In this document: one piece after another, positions 54,623 through 63,555 of the stretch
Position numbering within the stretch: the first letter of the stretch is position 1
Layout of the letters: each line of letters opens with the position of its first letter
NCBI GenBank assembly: GCA_903935335.1
Contig: CAIZRG010000049.1
Span: 115,759-179,758, forward strand
Origin: Oligoflexia bacterium
Lineage (GTDB): Bacteria; Bdellovibrionota; UBA1018
Reading direction: 5' to 3'
Length of the DNA stretch: 64,000 bases
The notes under the pieces: generated by a model
Databases searched by the model: none
Told to the model about the DNA's origin: nothing
What the model saw: the letters and a program-made list of their open reading frames with translations, nothing else
Program-made: the position numbers and the translations under genes

Positions 54623-55226
54623 TATTTAATTTATTTTTACAACTCATTTTGTGCTTAAACAAAAGAGACAACTACATGATTTCCTGGACATACTTTATAT
54701 CAGATGCTGCATGGTTAGTGATCAAAGAAAAGCTCCCCCCCAGAAACCTATACTGGCGAGGGTTCTAAGAGTGGCCGACCCCACAGTGATCTTAAGAAGA
54801 TTTTTAGTAGGCTGATATGCTGGATCCGTAGGGGATGTCAGTGGGAACTGATCCCGAGAGAGTATGGAAGTAAGACAACCCTCTCAAAATACAAGAAAAA
54901 GTGGGTTATGGCAGAGTCGTGTAGTGAGCTATTTAAAACTAGCCTTGAACTTTATGATGAGAAGATAGGAATTGATTGGAAGTTTCAATCGAGTGACGGC
55001 TCGATCAAACGCGCTCCAGGCTGTATCGAAAATATAGGAGGTTAAGTTTTTCAACTTTTTCCTAGCTCAAAACAAAACACGCCCCTGAAACGAATCAAGC
55101 ATTCCGTAGAACCAAATCTCCACTTTCAATATTTCCCTCAATTGAGAAGGTGACAGGTACGTTTTTATCTAGGTAATTCTTGGGCTGTAATAGCCAGTAT
55201 TTGACCTGACATTCCGATTTTTATAT
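54623..55226. other. 604-base stretch holding only an IS5 remnant
   Basis: Between the amidase-like gene and the IS481 fragment. The only recognisable content is the decayed IS5-type transposase listed next; 55046-55226 has no gene or clear repeat. Confidence 0.6.
54676..55045 (+). mobile_element. IS5-family transposase N-terminal part, frameshifted
   Basis: ATG 54676 opens ISDAAWLVIKEKLPP; at a seven-C run (~54735) the frame shifts and continues GEGSKSGRP, then RLICWIRRGCQWELIPREYG and WKFQSSDGSIKRAPG, ending at 55045. These are the N-terminal DUF4096-type blocks of IS5-family transposases. The DDE second half is missing and no terminal repeats were recognised. Confidence 0.75.
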
Positions 55227-55860
55227 TCAGGTACTTTGTACGAATTTTTGTAACTGTACGATGGTACCTAAAACCTGACGCTCATCCTGATTGTCAATCT
55301 GTTTCGTCCTCGCATCGTGCTCGGACCCTTCGGGCAGGCTCGACAGATTATTTTTTTCAATACCCTTTTGATACTGCTCATTGAGTTGGTTTTCAAGTGC
55401 CAGTTTCTTGGAGTCCTGAAATGTCTGATCAGGGGTTTTACCATAACAGTGTCGACCTGTATGTGGCCTCTCACAGTTGTACTCTCGAATCCAATCATCA
55501 ACATCTGTTTGGAGTTCCTCCTGAGTCGAGTACACTTTTTTCCGGAATGCAGTAGCATAAAACTCTTCCTGCATAGTGCGATGAAATCTCTCGCAAATTC
55601 CGGTTGTTTGTGGGTGCCTAGCTTTGGTTCGAGTGTGATCGATATCCTCAATAGCCAGATAGAGCTGATATTCATGGTGTTGGGGATTGCCACAATACTC
55701 GCTACCCCGATCTGTTAGAATTCGCAATAATGGCACTGCCTGCTCATTAAACCAAGGGACCACTCGGTCATTGAGCATATCTGCTGCTACAAGGGCATGC
55801 TTTTGGTCATAGAGCTTCGCAAATCCAACCTTAGAGTAGGTGCCTACAGTAGGGTCAAGT
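55227..55860 (-). mobile_element. IS481-type transposase fragment (C-terminal part)
   Basis: Minus-strand reading from ~55860: PTVGTYSKVGFAKLYDQKHA, then the retroviral-type integrase blocks LLRILTDRGSEYCG, HTRTKARHPQTTGICERFHR and RPHTGRHCYGKTPDQTF. This fits IS481-family transposases. The first ~half (helix-turn-helix and first catalytic Asp) is absent: the frame meets the end of the neighbouring gene at 55862. An ATG at 55778 opens 183 codons but is internal to the original gene. It is probably inactive. Confidence 0.75.
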
Positions 55861-55861
55861 A

Positions 55862-56902
55862 CTATCGGATTGGTAAAAACTTCAGCTTAGGAACAGTTTC
55901 CTGCATCTCGGCATCAAATTTGTCCCAAATCGCTGTAAGTTTTTCGGCATCGTCAGAATTACTCCAATTCAGCTTTGAAAACTCTTCCTCTGAAAGCCCC
56001 TCTTTCAACAAGATAGCCTTCCTAACATTGCTCTGGATTGTTGTAACCGAGTCCTCTAAATATCTGATGGACTCAGGATGGACGGTAGTCCCCGTAATAA
56101 AATACTCGTTCGTACCATTACCCATATTTTGAGTAAGATTGTGAGCAAGGGTTTGCCCGTGAAGGAGTTTTACCTGAAGAATGATGCTCGGTTCCTTGCT
56201 AGATTTTTCTAATATAGGAGCGTAAACAGCTACATCTTTGAACTGCGGTGCAAAAAACTGGCGGCCTCGATCACGGTCAACAATATATTCTTTTGTCATA
56301 CCATAGCTCTCACTTACACCCCCCCGACCACCATAGTTTGAGTCCAAACCATACATCGCAATAACTGGCAATTGACTCTTCTTAACAACCTTGTACAAAT
56401 ACACAAAGTTCTCGTCTTGCTCAGGAACCCCCCCGTCGAATCCGGTGAGGAAACGATATTTAAATTTCCCATTCGTTCTGATTTCTAGTTTTTTGGAATG
56501 TTGTCCAGAAAAGAAAGATGCAGCTCCATAGTTTGAAGCTCGAAAGGCGTCCTCAGCAAGTTTAGCTAAAATTTCAGATGTCATTGTCTCATATAATTCG
56601 CCACATTCTTTTTTCAGCAAAAATTCACGCGCGGCCATCCCTCGTCGGTGTTCTCGGTATACCCGTTGAATTTTTATTACAGATCTCTCATCTATTATCG
56701 AAGCACCTCCTTCAACGGTTATTTCATCTCCGCTTTGGAGTTTCACTATAACACGTGGTTCTACTGCAACCACTTTTCCGACAACTCTACTTGCACCCTT
56801 ATTTGGCATATAGAGAACTTGGTCACCGATTTGGACTGCGAAGGCATTAATAGCGATCAAGAAAAATCCGAGAACTAGACTATTAAAATTTATATATTTC
56901 AT
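55862..56902 (-). CDS. Secreted protein with an IQ-like motif, unknown function
   Basis: 346 residues. Signal peptide ~1-22 (VLGFFLIAINAFA). A short SH3/KOW-like beta segment follows (VQIGDQVLYMPN...RVIVKLQSGDEITV), then a basic amphipathic helix IKIQRVYREHRRGMAAREF (76-94) that resembles a calmodulin-binding IQ motif (IQxxxR...R). The C-terminal ~200 residues (YLYKVVKKSQLPVIAMYG, DVAVYAPILEK, NEYFITGTTVHPESI) are of no family I can name; the strand order faintly recalls ADP-ribosyltransferases. The stop lies at the junction with the IS481 fragment, so the last residues may not be original. Confidence 0.6.
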   Translation of the reverse strand: MKYINFNSLVLGFFLIAINAFAVQIGDQVLYMPNKGASRVVGKVVAVEPRVIVKLQSGDEITVEGGASIIDERSVIKIQRVYREHRRGMAAREFLLKKECGELYETMTSEILAKLAEDAFRASNYGAASFFSGQHSKKLEIRTNGKFKYRFLTGFDGGVPEQDENFVYLYKVVKKSQLPVIAMYGLDSNYGGRGGVSESYGMTKEYIVDRDRGRQFFAPQFKDVAVYAPILEKSSKEPSIILQVKLLHGQTLAHNLTQNMGNGTNEYFITGTTVHPESIRYLEDSVTTIQSNVRKAILLKEGLSEEEFSKLNWSNSDDAEKLTAIWDKFDAEMQETVPKLKFLPIR

Positions 56903-57109
56903 AATTACTCCGTGTCGTACTACTTACTCGTATTGCCAATCACATACCATTATGTCTTTTACTCGACATACTAATTATTCAACTAATATTATTGGTGTTT
57001 TTTTAAAATCATTTATGAAATGAGAAAATAAATGCCTATATTTTGATCACCTGATAATTTAAAATAAAATAGTTGATTTTTTTATCTAAGAAATAATCGA
57101 ATTAAATAA

Positions 57110-57545
57110 CTACCAGACTGAGAGTGCCTTAAGGGGCTCAAAGGAAGTTAAAGTATCTTTGAATCTATTAAGGGCATACACAGAAGCGTCTACTGTATCA
57201 TCGTGCCTTCCAAAAGGAAAGTTGCATAACTCTTCAATATTATCTCCGACCCAAGGGGCTATTGAAGGATCTGGAAGGTAAACATTTCCAGCTTCAAATA
57301 AAGCCGAGACATCAGCAAGCCTAGTATCTTTTGATTCTTTTGGCTTTATTGGAATAATGCCCATAATTTCGCTTTGAAGTGTTTGACTGAGTGCAGCCCC
57401 ATTCCCTCCCTCTTCTACTACCTTTGAATAAGCTTGTGAGTACCGACTTGAAAAACTCTTGAACTCTCTTATTGTTGCAGGGAAATTCATTCTTGCTCGG
57501 ATTTGGTCTATTAGATATCAAAAAGCCCCGTCGGCTGCCCAAACT
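57110..57545 (-). pseudogene. Phage terminase large subunit, C-terminal remnant
   Basis: From ATG 57490 the frame reads FPATIREFKSFSSRYSQAY, KVVEEGGNGAAL, ALFEAGNVYLPDPSIAPWVG and FPFGRHDDTVDASVYALNRF, the C-terminal nuclease domain of phage terminases (HDD near the end). Upstream, YLIDQIRAR continues the family back to a TGA in frame and further to WAADG at ~57540. The ATPase half is gone, so this is a prophage scrap. Confidence 0.78.
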
Positions 57546-57703
57546 TGAATTACTGAATAGTCAGACGTCGTTGAGTCTTTATGAAGCTCTGAAGCTCCCT
57601 CGATTTAACGGACACGACGGAATGCGATGCATGTGATTAAGCAGAATGCTCTCAGAGACCGACGCAGAGCAAGTTTATGCTTATTTTATAAAATCCCCTG
57701 AGG

Positions 57704-58543
57704 GTGTTTGCTTTTATAACAGTCCGCAAGATTGCAGTCTTATCAGTAGTTCTTTACCTAGCCCTGCCGGTAAGGCTAGAAGCAGCCAATGGCACTATCG
57801 TTAATCAGAAATTTTACGATAGAGCTCTTAAGAAAGGGATTGAAGATTGCAAGAACCAGGAAATTAAACTAGGGATGCTAAGCCTGAGAATTGCGGAATT
57901 TAGCTCATCTTCAAATCAAAAATGGTCGAAAGTTAAATTTACATCTCTTCTATGTCTATCAGAGGGAGAGATGTCAAAAAGTTTTTTTTCTGAACTAAAT
58001 TCAATAGATAGTTCTAATTTCGAAGTCTCATTTCGTCGTAAAATAAACTTATTAAAAGCCATCAGCGGATACGAAGGACTTACATTCACAAATTCAGATG
58101 ATTTTCAAAGGATTGAGTTTTGGAAAAAGTCTGAAAATCTTGAAGCTCTCAATAAGGCATCATTGACTAATACACGGGAATCCGTACTGATAGAAAAAGC
58201 AAAAAACGAATCTGGGGTCAACCAGTTTTTTTATCGTTCTCCACTACTTCTTGGAATGAGTTGCTCAATACTCCCTGGCCTTGGTCAGGCCATACAGGGT
58301 AACTGGGGATCTGGTGGAATTGCATTCTTTTTGAGCGCTTTGCTTTTAGGCACTACAATCGAATTTCCTAATCGGGGCCAGGTTTTCACAGCTGGGACAT
58401 CTGGATTAGTATTTTCAATGGTATATGTTGGAAATATTGTAAATGCGGCTCATCAGGCAGCTATTTACAATGAGTCAAAAACTAAAAAATTTAGAAAATC
58501 TCTCAAATGGTCCCTTTTTCCTGAGCTAAGGCTTGAGTTTTAA
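57704..58543 (+). CDS. Membrane protein with DUF5683-like tail
   Basis: 279 residues. An N-terminal signal-like helix (IAVLSVVLYLALPVRLEAA) precedes a ~150-residue helical region of unknown type, then two or three membrane helices with the sequence GMSCSILPGLGQAIQGNWGSGG, a block shared by many bacterial envelope proteins in which 'PGLGQ' starts a hydrophobic hairpin. Function unknown. The start is GTG 57704; no better start keeps the signal segment. Although surrounded by debris, the frame is intact. Confidence 0.65.
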   Translation: MFAFITVRKIAVLSVVLYLALPVRLEAANGTIVNQKFYDRALKKGIEDCKNQEIKLGMLSLRIAEFSSSSNQKWSKVKFTSLLCLSEGEMSKSFFSELNSIDSSNFEVSFRRKINLLKAISGYEGLTFTNSDDFQRIEFWKKSENLEALNKASLTNTRESVLIEKAKNESGVNQFFYRSPLLLGMSCSILPGLGQAIQGNWGSGGIAFFLSALLLGTTIEFPNRGQVFTAGTSGLVFSMVYVGNIVNAAHQAAIYNESKTKKFRKSLKWSLFPELRLEF

Positions 58544-58690
58544 GCTTAGCTTGTATTTTAATAGTGCTTCCTGGTCTCAAGTTGGGAGTACAAAAAAATA
58601 ACAATATGCATGAAATAACTAGGTAATGAACAATCAAGCCTTTAGTTGAGGTACACTCGAAATTGACAATAATTTCTACCCAGAAGGCAT

Positions 58691-58770
58691 GTGACGTACT
58701 CTCAACTCACTTATGAGGATCGTATTCGCATTAGCGTTTTAGTTCAACAGGGAATCGGTCCCACCCAAAT
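58691..58770 (+). mobile_element. IS30-family transposase N-terminal scrap
   Basis: From GTG 58691 the text TYSQLTYEDRIRISVLVQQG is the N-terminal helix of IS30-type transposases. It stops after ~27 residues exactly at the encoded CCA end of tRNA-Ser. The preceding bases (~58645-58690) could be the left terminal region. Confidence 0.7.
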
Positions 58771-58859
58771 GGCGGAGAGAGAGGGATTCGAACCCCCGGT
58801 GAGGTTACCCCCACATCGGTTTTCAAAACCGACGCTTTCGACCACTCAGCCATCTCTCC
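58770..58859 (-). tRNA. tRNA-Ser (anticodon TGA)
   Basis: On the minus strand the acceptor GGAGAGA pairs with TCTCTCC, discriminator G, and encoded CCA (58770-58772). The anticodon stem TCGGT/ACCGA closes loop TTTGAAA with anticodon TGA (58823-58825), and a long variable arm typical of class II tRNA follows. It is the right border of the second accessory region. Confidence 0.95.
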
Positions 58860-58943
58860 GTTATGGAATACTTGGGTTCAATCGTAAGCCTTACACCTGA
58901 CCGAGTTCAATTTCAGCAAAGAAATTGCTTTTCTTCAAAAAAA

Positions 58944-61900
58944 TTAGAAACAATAGGCAAATTGTGCCTTATCAGATGCATCTGGCTCCATTTGAATGTA
59001 TTTTTTGAAAGAATCGCAAGCTGTAGTTGCATCCCCCATATCCTTATAAATGGTTCCAAGGCGCTTAAAAAGGACAGGATTACCCCGGTCAATGGTTATA
59101 GCACTTTGTATCAAGCCCACTGCAGAAGCATAGTTCTTCATGAGATAATTCGCCCACCCTGCATTTTGCTTGGCTTCTGCTGACCCTGGGGCTAGTTGCA
59201 TTGCTTTGGTAAACTGCTTAAGAGCTTCCTGGGGTTGCCCATTTTCTATGAACTCCTTACCTAAAGCAACGACTGCTTGAAGACTATCAGGGTTGTTTTT
59301 AAGTTCTTGAACAAATTCTTCGGCAGCAACACGATGATTCCCTTGAATCGAGTATAAGGATCCTAAATAAAAGTGAAGATTAGGATATTTAGGATATATT
59401 TCATAAATTCGGTTCAGCTCTTCTTTCGCAAACTCGAAATTAGTCTTTTTGATGAAAATTCGATACCTCTCTAAATACCCTGAAGGATCAGAAGGATTTC
59501 TTTCAGAATAGGATTTATAAGCAAAAAGTGCTTTATTTAAAGCATCCCGATCTGACCCTTCTCGATTCATATGCATTTGCCCCTGCAGCTTCCAAGGATA
59601 TGCGTATTGAGGATTGGCTTGCATGGCTTGTTCAATATTTTTTTGAGCTTCAGTCCAAGCACCTTTTTGCATCTGAAGCTCTGCAATAGCTGCTAAATAC
59701 TCAGCTCTCATACTTGTCCCCTTTTGGAGCTCATCGACCAATAAACTGATTGCCCTAGTCACAGACTCAGTTTCAGCAACACATTTAGCGATTTCAATGA
59801 TTGCCTCGAAGTTGAGAGGGTCAAACCGAAGAGCCAATGCAAAAAAGAAAGGAGCATCCTTATAGTTTTTTAAAAACATCAAGTTTTTAGCATAAGCAAT
59901 GTAGACTGCTGAATCGATTGAATCTCTAGCCATTGCTTTCCTGTAGAATGCCTGCGCATCCAAAAAACGTCCCTGCTTTTGATACATATCTGCAGCTGCC
60001 TTATCAATAGCGCTTTGACTGACTTTCATGTTTCTAAATTTATCCATGGCTTTTTGAGCTTCGTCCCATTCGTAGCTTTGAATCAAAATATCAATATACT
60101 TTGACCAAACCTGGATATCATCTGGAGCTCGAGCTGCTGCGAGTTTAAAATTAATCTTAGCATTTTCTATATCTCGAAGATAAAAAAACATGTTGCCAAT
60201 TTTCAATAATGGAAGAGGAGACTCATCGTTAGCCTCCCTGGCTTGAAGCAAAGGAACGAGTGCTTCTTGATATTTTCCAGCCTGAATTAATTTTTCCCCC
60301 TCTCCAAGAAAGTAATACATTCTTGCTTGCTTTTGAGCCACTTGCAGAGACTCTCCAGCCTTAGCTCGAAGGGTATATAATTCTAATAAATATTCATGGT
60401 TTTCCGGATCTAATTTAACTGCTCTTTCAACATCCCCCAAAGCAAGAGCCCACTTCTCATAAAGTTCAGACAATTGACAATGAAGATAATAAGCCTGACC
60501 CAGCTCAATCGGAGGCAAAAGATCTGGATGCTTCATGATGAAATCTAGAAAGGGTGCTGCTTCTTTTAATTTTCCCTGTTTACTCAGCAAAATAGCCCTT
60601 TTTAAATGAGACTTTGCATGCAGCTGACTAAACTTGAGCGCTTTATCATATTCAGCGACTGCAGATTCAGTCTCTTCTAATTTCTCAGCGATGAGCCCCC
60701 TCAGATAGAAAATTTTTGAACTAAAGGCTTTATTATCTGGAAAATGACTTAAATATTTAGCAGCACTGGTTGGATCACCTCGGTAGTAACAGGACAAAGC
60801 TAAATAATAAAACATCTCAACACCATAGTTTTGATGAGATTGGGTGTATTCAACAATCCGATTTTGAGCTGCCTCAGCCTTATTCACGACTAAAAAAAAC
60901 TCAACATCAGCAATCACTGTTTCAGGAAGGTCTACATTTTTTGCTCGAGACATTTCAATCAGCTTAGAGATAACTGAAAAATAGTTTTCATCCTTATTTG
61001 AAGAATCAATTAAATTGATATAGCTCGAAGCAAGCATAGCCAAGGCTTTCACATTTTCAGTATCGTAACTTGCAGCTATTCTTAGATTGTTTGCAGCTGC
61101 TTTATAGCCTGACACAGTATCCAATAGATAATCTTTCATTGCCTCTAAATAGATGTCTGAGCTTTTTTTAGGATCTGACTTTCCTTGAATGTATTCAGGA
61201 AGCTTAGGTCGAATCGGCTCTGCCCGAACTGACGTTTGCTGAACAGGTTCATTCAAAAAAAGAGAGTAGCCAAGATAACACAAAACCCCTACAAGAGGAA
61301 TAGAAGTAAAAATCTCTCGAATTCCTTTTTTTCTTTTGCCAGGTAGTTTTTGATCATTTGTTGATCTTTGAAAAAAAACAGTTTTTTCCTGTGAGAGATT
61401 TCGATCTAATTTCACACTTAACTCAGAATTTTGCTCAAAAAACTCCTCAAGTGCTGCAGGGCCTGATTCCTCTTTTAAAATCAACTCAGAGTCTACTCTC
61501 GTTTTTTCATCCTCTTCATCAAGAGTAGGCAATTTAAGCTCTAAACTTACGGACGTCTTCTCATTCGTTTCAGATAGGGGTTCAGCCAATAATAAAGACT
61601 GATCTTGAACGACTAAACCTTCTTTCTGATCTGAGTTTTCAGGTAAAATAGACAATGGACCTAATGAAACCACTTGAGTAGCTCCAGGCAATACTGCCTC
61701 AGAGCTACCCAGAACGCGTGTAGCCCCAACCGAATCACTGACCCCTAGATCTGAATTAAACTTCTTATAACCTTCCGGCTGATGAAGCTTCCCTTCGGCC
61801 GAAGCAAGAAGTAAAACTGCCAGTTCAGGGATTTGATTGATATCTTTCCAATCTCCTCGAGGGTATTCTCTAGCAACTTCGACTCCGGTAATTTGGTTTT

Positions 61901-62009
61901 TTAGGATAAGAAGCTTAATCCGATCAGCAGCCAATGGCCCTAAAACTCGGCCAGAAACTAGTTTTATTTTATAAGTCAATTGGCCTTTATATTGAAATCC
62001 CTCACTCAT
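58944..62009 (-). CDS. Large TPR protein with N-terminal GYF-like domain
   Basis: From ATG 62009 (GGAG nine bases upstream) 1021 residues. Residues ~1-75 form a GYF_2/DUF4339-like domain (GRVLGPLAADRIKLLILK...PRGDWKDI). Then come ~150 acidic low-complexity residues, one membrane helix (~237-255, IFTSIPLVGVLCYLGYSLFL) and ~20 TPR-like repeats to the end. The long TPR array probably lies across the membrane from the GYF part and acts as a scaffold. Such very large TPR proteins are common in deltaproteobacteria and Bdellovibrionota. The gene lies downstream of the nuo operon on the same strand but is not known to belong to it. Confidence 0.85.
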   Translation of the reverse strand: MSEGFQYKGQLTYKIKLVSGRVLGPLAADRIKLLILKNQITGVEVAREYPRGDWKDINQIPELAVLLLASAEGKLHQPEGYKKFNSDLGVSDSVGATRVLGSSEAVLPGATQVVSLGPLSILPENSDQKEGLVVQDQSLLLAEPLSETNEKTSVSLELKLPTLDEEDEKTRVDSELILKEESGPAALEEFFEQNSELSVKLDRNLSQEKTVFFQRSTNDQKLPGKRKKGIREIFTSIPLVGVLCYLGYSLFLNEPVQQTSVRAEPIRPKLPEYIQGKSDPKKSSDIYLEAMKDYLLDTVSGYKAAANNLRIAASYDTENVKALAMLASSYINLIDSSNKDENYFSVISKLIEMSRAKNVDLPETVIADVEFFLVVNKAEAAQNRIVEYTQSHQNYGVEMFYYLALSCYYRGDPTSAAKYLSHFPDNKAFSSKIFYLRGLIAEKLEETESAVAEYDKALKFSQLHAKSHLKRAILLSKQGKLKEAAPFLDFIMKHPDLLPPIELGQAYYLHCQLSELYEKWALALGDVERAVKLDPENHEYLLELYTLRAKAGESLQVAQKQARMYYFLGEGEKLIQAGKYQEALVPLLQAREANDESPLPLLKIGNMFFYLRDIENAKINFKLAAARAPDDIQVWSKYIDILIQSYEWDEAQKAMDKFRNMKVSQSAIDKAAADMYQKQGRFLDAQAFYRKAMARDSIDSAVYIAYAKNLMFLKNYKDAPFFFALALRFDPLNFEAIIEIAKCVAETESVTRAISLLVDELQKGTSMRAEYLAAIAELQMQKGAWTEAQKNIEQAMQANPQYAYPWKLQGQMHMNREGSDRDALNKALFAYKSYSERNPSDPSGYLERYRIFIKKTNFEFAKEELNRIYEIYPKYPNLHFYLGSLYSIQGNHRVAAEEFVQELKNNPDSLQAVVALGKEFIENGQPQEALKQFTKAMQLAPGSAEAKQNAGWANYLMKNYASAVGLIQSAITIDRGNPVLFKRLGTIYKDMGDATTACDSFKKYIQMEPDASDKAQFAYCF

Positions 62010-62048
62010 TCTATAGTGCTCCAAAAATGGTCGCAGAACCCTAGTGAG

Positions 62049-63554
62049 TTATAAGCTCGTAATTGCTTTTCTTGCTAAATCAACAAGACCAGCAGGAAGG
62101 ATCCCCATATGGATAGTAAATACCACCATTGCAGCTACCGTAAAACCCGTCCAAAGAGGTACTCGCAAAAGTCGTGGACTACCCATCGGCTCCATCATAT
62201 ACATATACACTAGAATCCTTAGATAATAGTACACTGAAACAGCACTACAAAGCACTGCAATGATTGTAAGAATAATTTCATCAGCCTGAATAGCTGAGTA
62301 AAACAATAGGTATTTTGCCACAAACCCAGATGTAGGAGGAATTCCAGCCATTGCCAGAATAAAAACAGCTAAAGAAAAAGCAATCCAAGGATGTCGGCGT
62401 GATAGCCCAGCTAAATCATGAATATTTAAACCAGAATCATCTCTTGAACTCAGAAGTCCCAACACGATAAAGACTCCCAGATTCATGACAGCATAGATAG
62501 ACAAGTAAAAAACTCCAGGAGCAAAGCTTAAATCACTTTTTGAACCGGCAATCACTCCAATCAAGAGATACCCAGAATGACCAATGGAAGAATAAGCTAA
62601 AAGTCGCTTCAGATTGGTTTGAGTCAACCCAACAAAACTACCCACCCCCATCGTTAAAACTGCTGAAACCCATAAAAGATCGTGAACTCTGTGTTGCAAA
62701 ATCTCAGATAGTCCTCGTCCATAACCCATTGTAATAAAAACACGAACCAAAGTTGCAAAAGCTGCAGCCTTAAGTCCTGTTGCCATAAATCCAGTCACCG
62801 GTATTGGAGCACCTTCATAAACATCTGGCATCCACATATGAAAAGGAACACAAGACACCTTAAATAAAAATCCAATTAAAACAAGGATTGCCCCTAGCAT
62901 AAAAACTGGACTCGTACTCTCCGGATGAATCTGCATCACTGTGAAAATCATCTTAAGCTGAGTGTGACCCGTAGCACCATAAATCAGTGCAACCCCATAA
63001 AGTAAAATAGCAGAAGCTGCCGAACCCAAAATAAAATACTTCATAGCAGCTTCATTGGAGCGTCGATCCGCCCTTCTAAAACCTACAAGAACATAGACAG
63101 CAATCGACATTAACTCTAAGGCAATAAAAATCACAATAAGATCTAAAGAAGAAGCCATCAGCATCATTCCAAGTGCTGAAAAAAGCAGTAAAATAAAATA
63201 CTCGGGATGCTGAAGTTTTTCTCGATCCAAGTAACGAAAGGAAATTATTGAAGTAAATAGAGCAGCCAATAAAAATAAGATATTAAAAAAATTAGAATAT
63301 GTGTCTGAGATCATCATCCCGTTAAACAGCAAAACAGGACTTTGATCCAACAAACGAAACGACTCACTCACTCCAGCTCCACATGCAGCAATTACAAGAA
63401 TAAATACAGGCCACTTGGGACTAAAAATTTTTAATACGCTAGCAAGAATTGCTAATATAATTCCAGACAAAATTAAAAAATAAGGAGTTAAAACCCCTAC
63501 CTGATCTTGGCTTAACCTTAATAATTCGGGTCGAATCGTTGTCAAAGTACTCAT
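62049..63554 (-). CDS. nuoN: NADH-quinone oxidoreductase subunit N
   Basis: 501 residues, ~14 membrane helices of the Mrp-antiporter type. Conserved blocks: ELMSIAVYVLVGF, FKVSCVPFHMWMPDVYEGAP, GLTQTNLKRLLAYSSIGHSGY, GIPPTSGFVAKYLLF. Charged Lys and Glu in these helices form the proton path of complex I. It is one base after the nuoM stop, so the operon order is nuoM-nuoN. Confidence 0.96.
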   Translation of the reverse strand: MSTLTTIRPELLRLSQDQVGVLTPYFLILSGIILAILASVLKIFSPKWPVFILVIAACGAGVSESFRLLDQSPVLLFNGMMISDTYSNFFNILFLLAALFTSIISFRYLDREKLQHPEYFILLLFSALGMMLMASSLDLIVIFIALELMSIAVYVLVGFRRADRRSNEAAMKYFILGSAASAILLYGVALIYGATGHTQLKMIFTVMQIHPESTSPVFMLGAILVLIGFLFKVSCVPFHMWMPDVYEGAPIPVTGFMATGLKAAAFATLVRVFITMGYGRGLSEILQHRVHDLLWVSAVLTMGVGSFVGLTQTNLKRLLAYSSIGHSGYLLIGVIAGSKSDLSFAPGVFYLSIYAVMNLGVFIVLGLLSSRDDSGLNIHDLAGLSRRHPWIAFSLAVFILAMAGIPPTSGFVAKYLLFYSAIQADEIILTIIAVLCSAVSVYYYLRILVYMYMMEPMGSPRLLRVPLWTGFTVAAMVVFTIHMGILPAGLVDLARKAITSL

Positions 63555-63555
63555 T

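Noticed and set aside
55317..55718. 133-residue plus-strand frame
   Set aside because: It is an antisense shadow of the IS481 transposase fragment.
58691..58900. 69-residue frame running through the tRNA-Ser
   Set aside because: Only the first ~27 codons are IS30-like; the rest is antisense tRNA sequence.
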